Source of the DNA: Glaciecola petra
Lineage (GTDB): Bacteria > Pseudomonadota > Gammaproteobacteria > Enterobacterales > Alteromonadaceae
Assembly: GCF_031846345.1 (NCBI RefSeq)
Contig: NZ_JAVRHX010000001.1
Coordinates: 372,001-436,000 of the forward strand
Direction: 5' to 3'
Length of the DNA stretch: 64,000 nt
In this document: positions 16,681-23,444 of the stretch, piece after piece
How the letters are laid out: each line of letters starts with the position of its first letter
Numbering within the stretch: the stretch's first letter is position 1
The notes under the pieces: model-generated
The model's input: only the letters and a program-made list of their open reading frames with translations
Told to the model about the DNA's origin: nothing
The model's database searches: none
Translations under genes and position numbers: made by a program

Positions 16681-17022
16681 ATGAGCAAACAAAATTATGA
16701 GCGAATTTGGGCTACGGTTAACGCAATTCCTATTGGGAAAGTTAGTAGTTATGGGCAAATTGCCGATTTAGCCGGATTGCCTGGCAGAGCTCGTTTAGTT
16801 GGTAAGAGTTTGGGCCAAATACCCAAAGGGCGGAAGGTTAATTGGCATAGAGTGTTGCGTTCAAATGGGCAGTTAGCGTTTGATAAAGCCTCTGAACAAG
16901 CGCAACGACAAAAAGGTTTATTGCAAGAAGAAAATGTTGTTGTATTGAACAATCGAGTTAATATGAAGGAATTTAACTGGCGACCTGACTTAAGTGAGTT
17001 ATTACATACTTTACAGTTTTAG
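16681..17022 (+). CDS. atl: Alkyltransferase-like protein (ATL, MGMT family)
   Basis: A 113-residue protein homologous to the DNA-binding domain of O6-alkylguanine transferase. The active-site PCHRV is replaced by NWHRV with Trp55 in place of Cys, the hallmark of ATL proteins, which bind O6-alkylguanine and flag it for nucleotide excision repair rather than removing the alkyl group. KVSSYGQIADLAGLPGRARLVGKSL forms the recognition helix and arginine finger. The missing cysteine is therefore expected and not damage. Confidence 0.9.
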   Translation: MSKQNYERIWATVNAIPIGKVSSYGQIADLAGLPGRARLVGKSLGQIPKGRKVNWHRVLRSNGQLAFDKASEQAQRQKGLLQEENVVVLNNRVNMKEFNWRPDLSELLHTLQF

Positions 17023-17212
17023 TATTGTTATCTTCCATTTCTTAAGCCTCTGCAAAACGCCATTTCCATTTATTATTTTCCGGTAAAGTAACGCTAAATA
17101 TTTATCACAATTTGAACACAATTCACTTTGTTTGAAATTATTTGATATTTCTTTGGGTCTTCTAATCGAATTTAATAACTTTATTGATTTAAAAATTACC
17201 GGGAGCGATACC

Positions 17213-17698
17213 ATGAAAACCAAATTTTTTTATACATTTGCAATATTAGTTGCCTTTGCAGCAACATCTTGTGGCCTAATACCTTCACAGGCTAATTCTT
17301 CCCTTGATGCTGTTAATGTTGATGAAAATGCAATCGCGATTAAAGGCTATGATCCTGTCGCATATTTTACATTAAACGCAGCAACCCCAGGAGATAGCAA
17401 TTTTACAGCCAATTATGCTGGTGCGACTTATCATTTTAGTAGTGCTGAGCATCAAAAATTGTTTAAAGCTAATCCTTCAAAGTATGCTCCTCAGTATGGT
17501 GGTTATTGTGCTTTTGGGGTATCTAAAGAAAAAAAATATGACACTGATCCAACCGCATTTGAAATTGTCGATGGTAAATTATATTTAAACCTAAATGCGA
17601 CAGTTCAAAATATCTGGACAAAAAATTCGGGTGAATTGATTGTTGACGCCAATGAATACTGGGTCGATATTGAAAATACCCCGGTTTCTGAACTTTAA
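17213..17698 (+). CDS. YHS domain lipoprotein
   Basis: About 161 residues from ATG 17213 (ribosome site GGGAG at 17201); a longer frame to 17132 exists but lacks a sensible signal. The signal ends AATSCG, giving a lipidated Cys20. The YHS-like domain is visible in AIKGYDPVAYF, ATYHFSSAEHQKLF and YAPQYGGYCAFGVSKEKKYDTDP. YHS domains are linked to heavy-metal, often copper, proteins. It lies 120 bases upstream of the bufferin genes, so a shared role in metal handling is plausible but inferred. Confidence 0.82.
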   Translation: MKTKFFYTFAILVAFAATSCGLIPSQANSSLDAVNVDENAIAIKGYDPVAYFTLNAATPGDSNFTANYAGATYHFSSAEHQKLFKANPSKYAPQYGGYCAFGVSKEKKYDTDPTAFEIVDGKLYLNLNATVQNIWTKNSGELIVDANEYWVDIENTPVSEL

Positions 17699-17754
17699 TT
17701 AAAAAATATTTTCAAAAAGATGAAATTAAATTTGTATTTCATCGGTTTAATAGA

Positions 17755-17788
17755 GTAACTTGTTTATTGAAATGTTTAAGCGAGTTAC
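17755..17788 (+). promoter_or_regulatory. GTAACT/AGTTAC repeat upstream of bufA
   Basis: An inverted pair, GTAACT at 17755-17760 and AGTTAC at 17783-17788, sits 37 bases before the precursor start. The spacing is close to that of a -35/-10 pair, and GTAAC resembles the -35 element of the SigF-type ECF promoters that control bufferin genes in Caulobacter. This is a weak match on two short words. Confidence 0.2.
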
Positions 17789-17824
17789 GCTAACAACTTA
17801 CTTAGAAGACAACGAGGAATGAAT

Positions 17825-18121
17825 ATGAAAACGAATATCGCTGCTGCTGCCGCTCTTGCTACTGTGATGACACTTGGTGTTGTTGACGCTGTTGAAGCTG
17901 CAAGCAAAAAGAAAGAAAAGTGTTATGGCGTTTCGCCAGCTGGTCAAAATGATTGTGGTAACTTAGCGGGTACTCACAGTTGTGCAGGTCAATCAACGGT
18001 AGACAACGATATCGGTGAATGGCGCTTAGTTCCAAAAGGCACTTGTAAAGAGCTTGGCGGTTATGACAAAAAAGAAGCGAAAAAATTGTTCAAAGAAATG
18101 CAAGCTGAGAAAAACAGCTAA
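17825..18121 (+). CDS. bufA1: Bufferin-type RiPP metallophore precursor (DUF2282, BufA1-like)
   Basis: A 98-residue precursor with a cleavable signal (KTNIAAAAALATVMTLG, ending VEAAS). The mature region has four conserved cysteines: KCYG, NDCG, HSCAGQS and GTCKELGG, which match the DUF2282/BufA1 family. In characterised bufferins an MNIO enzyme converts cysteines to thiooxazoles and the peptide buffers copper in the periplasm. The second ATG (17825) is preferred over 17819 because the GAGGA site at 17814 is correctly spaced only from it. The maturase follows within 21 bases. Confidence 0.9.
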   Translation: MKTNIAAAAALATVMTLGVVDAVEAASKKKEKCYGVSPAGQNDCGNLAGTHSCAGQSTVDNDIGEWRLVPKGTCKELGGYDKKEAKKLFKEMQAEKNS

Positions 18122-18142
18122 GCTACCTTAAGTAGGCTTATT

Positions 18143-19051
18143 TTGCCATCAACACATCTGCAGCCCGAACCCATAATTGGTGTAGGGCTGCGTCATCCCC
18201 ACTACAATCATGCTTTATCAACCGAACTTAATCATCAATCTGTAGAGCACACAATTGATTTTGTCGAAATTCACGCTGAAAACTTTTTTGCTAATGGTGG
18301 CATCAGTATCGATTTATTACGAGATGCAAGCGAGAAATATAAAGTGTCGGTGCATGGGACATCATTAGGCTTAGGTTCAAATTTATCGGTTCCCAAAGAA
18401 ACTCTCGAACAATTTGCAAAAGTGGTGAATACTGCTGATGCGTATTTAGTATCAGAACATCTATGTTTCAATCGTGCTCAGGTGGGTGGTCGAATATTGC
18501 ATTCGGGCGATCTTTTGCCCTTAGCTTATAATGATAAATCTCTGCAGGTGTTAAGTGACAATGTTCAACACGTGCAAAGTATCATTAAAAGGCCAATTCT
18601 GATAGAAAATTTGTCGGCTTATTTACAACCACGTTATGTTGATGAGTTGGCAACAGACACCATGACCGAAGCTGCGTTTTTAATTGAATTGTGTAAACGG
18701 GCTGGCTGTGGCTTGCTTTTAGACTTGAATAATTTGATCGTCAATGCGCTCAATAAAAAAGAGACAAACATTATTGACAAGATATTTGAGCAAATACAAT
18801 CAATTCCTGCAGAGCTTATTGGTGAAATACATTTGGCAGGATTTAGTGACAAACGGGTTAATGGTTTTATAGTAGATGATCATGCTTGTTCGGTTTCTCA
18901 AACATGTTGGTCTTTGTATCAGAGAGTCATTTCACATGTAGGGCTAAAACCAACTTTAGTAGAGTGGGACAATGATCTGCCGAGTTGGGATGTCCTTCTT
19001 GCTGAAGCTAATAAAGCACGGGCTATTAACACAGAATTAATGACTCAATAA
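18143..19051 (+). CDS. bufB: MNIO (DUF692) RiPP maturase, BufB-like
   Basis: A 302-residue multinuclear non-heme iron-dependent oxidative enzyme with a TIM-barrel fold, starting at TTG 18143. Likely metal-binding and active-site features are GVGLRHPHY, FVEIHAENFF, VHGTSLGLGS, VSEHLCFNR, LIENLSAYL, LLLDLNNLIVNA, EIHLAGFS and DDHACSV. It would oxidise cysteines of the adjacent precursor. No signal peptide, so modification occurs in the cytoplasm before export. The gene lies 21 bases after bufA and 28 before bufC. Confidence 0.92.
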   Translation: MPSTHLQPEPIIGVGLRHPHYNHALSTELNHQSVEHTIDFVEIHAENFFANGGISIDLLRDASEKYKVSVHGTSLGLGSNLSVPKETLEQFAKVVNTADAYLVSEHLCFNRAQVGGRILHSGDLLPLAYNDKSLQVLSDNVQHVQSIIKRPILIENLSAYLQPRYVDELATDTMTEAAFLIELCKRAGCGLLLDLNNLIVNALNKKETNIIDKIFEQIQSIPAELIGEIHLAGFSDKRVNGFIVDDHACSVSQTCWSLYQRVISHVGLKPTLVEWDNDLPSWDVLLAEANKARAINTELMTQ

Positions 19052-19079
19052 ATGAACGCGATATAGGCTTAGCTTTTTA

Positions 19080-19871
19080 ATGAAGTATCAAACATCATTG
19101 ATAGAACATATTTTTTCATCTAAAAGTGCCCATGGTATGGATCATTTAATTGATGAGGCTCAAAACGCAATTGATGTTTATCATAACAATTATATTGAAA
19201 ATGGTATTCGTGCATTAGCGATTAGTTTTTCTAGTGTTGCTGCCATTTTGGAAGAACAAGACTTTAGGAAGTTATGTCACGGCTACTTACTCCAGTATCC
19301 CAAAACATGTTTTGATTGGGCAGATTATGGAGCCAACTTCAATGAATATATTTTGAGTATTGACGTATTCGCTGAAATGCCTTTTTTGCCAGAATTAGCC
19401 ATCTTAGATTGGCATTTGATGCATGCAGAGCGGTCAAAGGACATCGCTTTTGATGCAGACAGTTTTACCTTGTTGCAAACTAGGCCTGCCGACCAATTGA
19501 CGTTCATTCCTGCAACATCCTTAATAGTAATAGACTTTTTGTTCCCCGTCGTGGAGCTGTATCAACTGGCTCATGATGAAAATTTGCAGACCAACGAAAG
19601 CGCAAGACACTTGCAAATTTCGAAAATAAATAATTTGATAAACGATGCAATTAAATCCGGTATCACAAGGTCTATTGTTGTGTGGCGTGCAGAGTATAAA
19701 GCTGAATTTGAGTATGTTCAGAAAAACGAAATACAAGCGCTAAATAGCTTGAATTGTAACGAGAGTATTGAGCAAATTCTTTCTGTCTTTGGTGAAGACC
19801 AAGCAAGTATGAGCGCTTGGTTACAATCCATAATTCAAACGAAAAAAGTGCTTGCCATAAAGGCAAGCTAG
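19080..19871 (+). CDS. bufC: BufC/HvfC family partner of the MNIO maturase (DUF2063)
   Basis: A 263-residue protein with the N-terminal DUF2063 domain (about residues 25-110: AIDVYHNNYIENGIRALAIS, then CHGYLLQYPKTCFDWADYG), followed by a less conserved C-terminal domain. Such proteins accompany DUF692 enzymes and are thought to present the precursor peptide to the maturase. The older label of a DNA-binding domain is not supported by this context. The gene sits between the maturase and DoxX genes in one direction. Confidence 0.87.
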   Translation: MKYQTSLIEHIFSSKSAHGMDHLIDEAQNAIDVYHNNYIENGIRALAISFSSVAAILEEQDFRKLCHGYLLQYPKTCFDWADYGANFNEYILSIDVFAEMPFLPELAILDWHLMHAERSKDIAFDADSFTLLQTRPADQLTFIPATSLIVIDFLFPVVELYQLAHDENLQTNESARHLQISKINNLINDAIKSGITRSIVVWRAEYKAEFEYVQKNEIQALNSLNCNESIEQILSVFGEDQASMSAWLQSIIQTKKVLAIKAS

Positions 19872-19899
19872 AAATAAATATAATGATAAGGACAAAGAT

Positions 19900-20331
19900 A
19901 TGAGTAAGCTGATTAATTTGTACAATCAAATTTTTGGAAAAGCCAATTACCTTGCAGTACCGGCACTACTGGGTGCGCGACTATATGTGGCTTGGGTCTT
20001 TTTCAAATCGGGTTTAACAAAATTAAATGATTGGGAATCGACACTTTTATTATTCGAATATGAATATGCTGTGCCTGTACTTGATTTTACATCCGCGGCT
20101 TATTTAGCTACGTTTGGCGAGCTTGTACTGCCTGTATTACTTGCCTTGGGCTTGTTTACCCGTAAAGCAGCCATAGGCCTGTTTATAGTTAACTATGTTG
20201 CAGTCATTAGTTTGGAAGATATTCCCGCCGCCGCTTATAATTTACATGTAATTTGGGGTTTGATGTTATTGGCTGTTGTTATATGGGGTGCAGAAAAACT
20301 GTCTTTGGACCAATTATTCAAAATCAAATAA
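19900..20331 (+). CDS. DoxX family membrane protein
   Basis: A 143-residue protein with four predicted membrane helices (for example ARLYVAWVFFKSGLTKL, FGELVLPVLLALGLFTRKAA, and VIWGLMLLAVVIWGAEKL). The sequence GLTKLNDWESTLLLFEYEY is typical of the DoxX family that accompanies bufferin clusters. A good ribosome site (AAGGA) precedes ATG 19900, and the gene follows bufC by 28 bases, so it is probably the last gene of that operon. Its biochemical role is not settled. Confidence 0.87.
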   Translation: MSKLINLYNQIFGKANYLAVPALLGARLYVAWVFFKSGLTKLNDWESTLLLFEYEYAVPVLDFTSAAYLATFGELVLPVLLALGLFTRKAAIGLFIVNYVAVISLEDIPAAAYNLHVIWGLMLLAVVIWGAEKLSLDQLFKIK

Positions 20332-20348
20332 CAAGTCATTTAGATATG

Positions 20349-20388
20349 AGCTACACTTTATTTGTACTAGCCAAATTTAAGTGTAGCT
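20349..20388 (+). promoter_or_regulatory. Inverted repeat covering the ribosome-binding region of the Kef-type gene
   Basis: AGCTACACTT (20349-20358) and AAGTGTAGCT (20379-20388) are perfect 10-base arms separated by 20 bases. The right arm ends 3 bases before ATG 20392, where the ribosome site should be, and no good Shine-Dalgarno sequence is visible. It could be an operator or an mRNA hairpin that limits initiation. Confidence 0.45.
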
Positions 20389-20391
20389 AAC

Positions 20392-22146
20392 ATGACCCTT
20401 TTACCTTCAGTCGCCATATTTTTAGGCGCTACTCTGATAGCTGTTCCATTATTTAAAAAATTCAAACTAGGCGCTATTTTAGGCTATTTAGTTGCAGGTG
20501 TCCTTATTGGTCCATCGGGTTTGAATTTAATCACTGATATCGAAACAATCCTGCATTTTTCTGAACTTGGCGTTGTGCTTCTGCTCTTTGTTATTGGCTT
20601 AGAATTGGAGCCATCTACACTATGGCGTATGCGTAATCAGATTATTGTAAGTGGTGGTTCGCAGCTCTTAGTAACAGCACTGGTATTAGCGCTAATATCG
20701 CATTTTTTACTGGGTTTACCTATAGCTTCAAGCGTCACTATTGGCCTCGCGTTAGCTTTGTCGTCTACCGCATTTGCAATTCAATTAATGAATGAACAAC
20801 GAATTCTAAATACGCCTCCGGGGCAGCAGGGGTTTTCAATGTTGCTTATGCAGGATGTGGCAGTTATCCCTATATTGCTTATTGTCGGTTCTTTCTCAAC
20901 GTTTGAAACTGACGCTGGTGTTGCTTGGTATATTAGTTTAGGTGCAGTTGTTGCTGTGTTGATCGCCGGCAAGTTTTTGGTCAACCCTGTACTTAGAATA
21001 GTGGCTAATTACGGCAGTAGTGAAGTGATGACAGCTGCTGCTCTTTTTCTGGTTTTAGTAACCGCTCTAGCAATGTCGTCTGCGGGACTTTCGATGGGCA
21101 TGGGCGCATTTTTAGCTGGTATTTTATTGGCAAATAGTAGTTTTAAACATCAGCTAGAAGTTGAGATAGAACCTTTCAAGGGTTTGTTACTTGGCTTGTT
21201 TTTCATAGCTATTGGTATGAATTTAAATTTAAGCTTGCTGATAGATAAGCCAATTTTCATTGTATCAATGAGCTTATTATTAGTCTTAATAAAGGCTGGC
21301 ATTATCAGCAGTATTTTGTTGCTAAATAAGCAAAATTTAAAAGATGCAAGCCGCGTTGGCTTATTGTTATCGCAAGGAGGGGAGTTTGCTTTTGTGGTAA
21401 TGACGCTAGCGTTAAGTAGTCTAGTCCTTACGCCAGACATAGCAGCTCAAGTTAATTTGGTTGTAGGGATATCAATGGCGGTCACTTCGCCTCTGGTCAT
21501 ATTGCATGCACAATTTTTTAGTACTAAAAACTGTCCTGCAGTATACGAATCTGAATCTGTTTCTCATCAACCACAAGTGATCATTGCAGGTTTTGGGCGC
21601 TTTGGCCAAATTACCGCTAGGGTGTTGGCAGCAAATAGCATCCCTTTCACGGCGTTAGATAAAGATGCTGAACATATAGAGTTTGTGAGAAAGTTTGGTA
21701 ATAAAGTATTTTTTGGCGATGCAAGTCGTTTAGATATGTTAGAAAAAGCGGGCATAGCAGACGCGAGAATTTTGTTAGTGGCAATTGATGAACCCGAACA
21801 AACATTGAATATTATTAAGTTAGTCAAACAGCATTATCCTAAAGTGAATATAGTTGCTAGAGCAAGAAATAGAAATCATGCCGAAGATATTGGTAAGCTG
21901 GGGCTCGATGATTTTGTGAGAGAAATGTTCGATGGTGGGCTAGTAGCATGTGAGCATGTACTTAAATCAATTGGCTACTCAAATGGTCAGGCTAAAAAAA
22001 TGACCGTTATCTTCGCCGAACATGACGCTAAAATGCTTGAAGATGCAATAAAAAGTGATATGAATATGGAAACTCGCTTGAGCTCAATCAAGCAAGGGCG
22101 AGAAGAGCTCCAGCAATTATTTGTGAAAGATAGCGAGTCTAGTTAA
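20392..22146 (+). CDS. Kef-type monovalent cation:proton antiporter (CPA2) with RCK/TrkA-N domain
   Basis: A 584-residue protein with a 12-13 helix antiporter domain (about 1-380) and a C-terminal Rossmann RCK domain starting VIIAGFGRFGQITARVLA with FFGDASRLDMLEKAGI. It resembles KefB/KefC, which export potassium in exchange for protons and are gated by nucleotide and glutathione conjugates. Motifs include GYLVAGVLIGPSG, GLELEPSTLWRMR and LLMQDVAVIPIL. The ancillary KefF/KefG subunit is not next to it, so the ion and gating remain inferred. Confidence 0.9.
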   Translation: MTLLPSVAIFLGATLIAVPLFKKFKLGAILGYLVAGVLIGPSGLNLITDIETILHFSELGVVLLLFVIGLELEPSTLWRMRNQIIVSGGSQLLVTALVLALISHFLLGLPIASSVTIGLALALSSTAFAIQLMNEQRILNTPPGQQGFSMLLMQDVAVIPILLIVGSFSTFETDAGVAWYISLGAVVAVLIAGKFLVNPVLRIVANYGSSEVMTAAALFLVLVTALAMSSAGLSMGMGAFLAGILLANSSFKHQLEVEIEPFKGLLLGLFFIAIGMNLNLSLLIDKPIFIVSMSLLLVLIKAGIISSILLLNKQNLKDASRVGLLLSQGGEFAFVVMTLALSSLVLTPDIAAQVNLVVGISMAVTSPLVILHAQFFSTKNCPAVYESESVSHQPQVIIAGFGRFGQITARVLAANSIPFTALDKDAEHIEFVRKFGNKVFFGDASRLDMLEKAGIADARILLVAIDEPEQTLNIIKLVKQHYPKVNIVARARNRNHAEDIGKLGLDDFVREMFDGGLVACEHVLKSIGYSNGQAKKMTVIFAEHDAKMLEDAIKSDMNMETRLSSIKQGREELQQLFVKDSESS

Positions 22147-22170
22147 GCTATTGTAACTGTTTGGCAACAA

Positions 22171-23436
22171 CTACTCATAATTTGTTTTAATAATAACAGG
22201 ATAGTGCTTAGAGCGGTCCGTCACATCTACACCCACCATATACATATGGCCATTATTATCCTTTGTGTGGCTACCATATAAAATAGGTTCGCCTATTTTA
22301 TCGGAGACTGAATACGACACTGTGATACCACTTGTAACTTCATGAATAAACCAACGATGAACTCTGGTGTTATGTTTTTGCCATAAGCCGACTAAAAAAC
22401 CATAGCCATCAATAGAAAATAAATTAGATATGTAATTTCCTTGTTCGGCGGTATCACTCATAAAATCAACAAAAACTAAATCATGTTTGTTATTCGCAAT
22501 TTTTTGTATGTGATACAGGGCTCCGGTACCAGTAGCAAAATAAATTTCTCCGTTTTTCATTTGGGTAAATGAGGTAATGCCATGATCACTGTGTTTACCA
22601 GCATACATATAGTGGTCCATTTCATGCCTATCCGTGATATTTAATTCGCTGTCGTATTCGACTAAATAAGAATTAATGCTGTTATCGGGATTTTTTTGAA
22701 CTTGTGGTACAAATATGCTGCCGTCGGAATTTACCAAAATATTACGGCTTATGTGTCCTGGAAACGCACCCACATTGGTTCTATTAAAGCGCTTACTCAA
22801 GGTATCATATTGGTAAAGTACATGACCCCAATAACCTAGGGCATAAATAAATCGACCATCAGTATTAAGCGCTATCAATGCTTCTTTAGTAGCTAGAAGA
22901 TGTTCCCAATTTTCACTGTTTGGTTTTTTGCGCCAAAAATGACCGCCATGTATTGGTGTTATCCCTTTACTTACACTTTCACCGGTTTCATCAAAGCTAG
23001 TGAAATAAATATACCCATCATTTGCCTGATAAAATTTACTATGTAGCTTATTTTGTGACATGCCATCGCGATACACTTGGTTGTGTTTTAACTGTGAAAT
23101 AACATCGCTTTGTGCTTGGAGGGTCTTTGTTTTTGGATTGTATTGGTACAAAAAAGCGGTGTCATGATAACTGCTGTATGTCGATACACCAAAATAAAAT
23201 CGGCCTTTGTCATCAATGCCCATTGCTCCCCAAATAGCGGCGCCATCGCTCGTCAATGCTAAATCAAGATATTCAAAGTTAGGCGCTTTAAAATGTTTGT
23301 CTTGTACTTTTTCAAAAGTGGTTCCTATTTTTTGTTCAAGACTACGTTCTGCCACTGAGGTCTCTACTGTTACCGGTTCGCTGCAAGCAGTTATGGTAAT
23401 TAGGGATAGAATCACTAAATAATGTCGAACTCTCAT
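22171..23436 (-). CDS. Predicted beta-propeller lipoprotein of unknown function
   Basis: A 421-residue protein with a lipobox (ITAC, Cys18). The mature sequence has recurring strand-rich units with YIYFTSFDETG, GRFIYALGYWGHVLYQYD, GEIYFATGTGALYHI and GHMYMVGVDV, which suggests a beta-propeller of the kind seen in SMP-30/NHL-like proteins. I do not recognise a family. It ends the reverse-strand set after the PHP gene (8 bases between them), so it is likely an accessory of that protein. Confidence 0.55.
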   Translation of the reverse strand: MRVRHYLVILSLITITACSEPVTVETSVAERSLEQKIGTTFEKVQDKHFKAPNFEYLDLALTSDGAAIWGAMGIDDKGRFYFGVSTYSSYHDTAFLYQYNPKTKTLQAQSDVISQLKHNQVYRDGMSQNKLHSKFYQANDGYIYFTSFDETGESVSKGITPIHGGHFWRKKPNSENWEHLLATKEALIALNTDGRFIYALGYWGHVLYQYDTLSKRFNRTNVGAFPGHISRNILVNSDGSIFVPQVQKNPDNSINSYLVEYDSELNITDRHEMDHYMYAGKHSDHGITSFTQMKNGEIYFATGTGALYHIQKIANNKHDLVFVDFMSDTAEQGNYISNLFSIDGYGFLVGLWQKHNTRVHRWFIHEVTSGITVSYSVSDKIGEPILYGSHTKDNNGHMYMVGVDVTDRSKHYPVIIKTNYE

Positions 23437-23444
23437 TTAACTTT

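Noticed and set aside
16681..17022. MGMT homologue with Trp instead of the active-site Cys, as a possible pseudogene
   Set aside because: Trp at this position defines ATL proteins, which bind lesions without removing them; the frame is intact.
17719..17743. GATGAAAT/ATTTCATC repeat after the YHS gene as a terminator
   Set aside because: AT-rich 8-bp stem with no following T-tract; termination between the YHS and bufferin genes is unproven.
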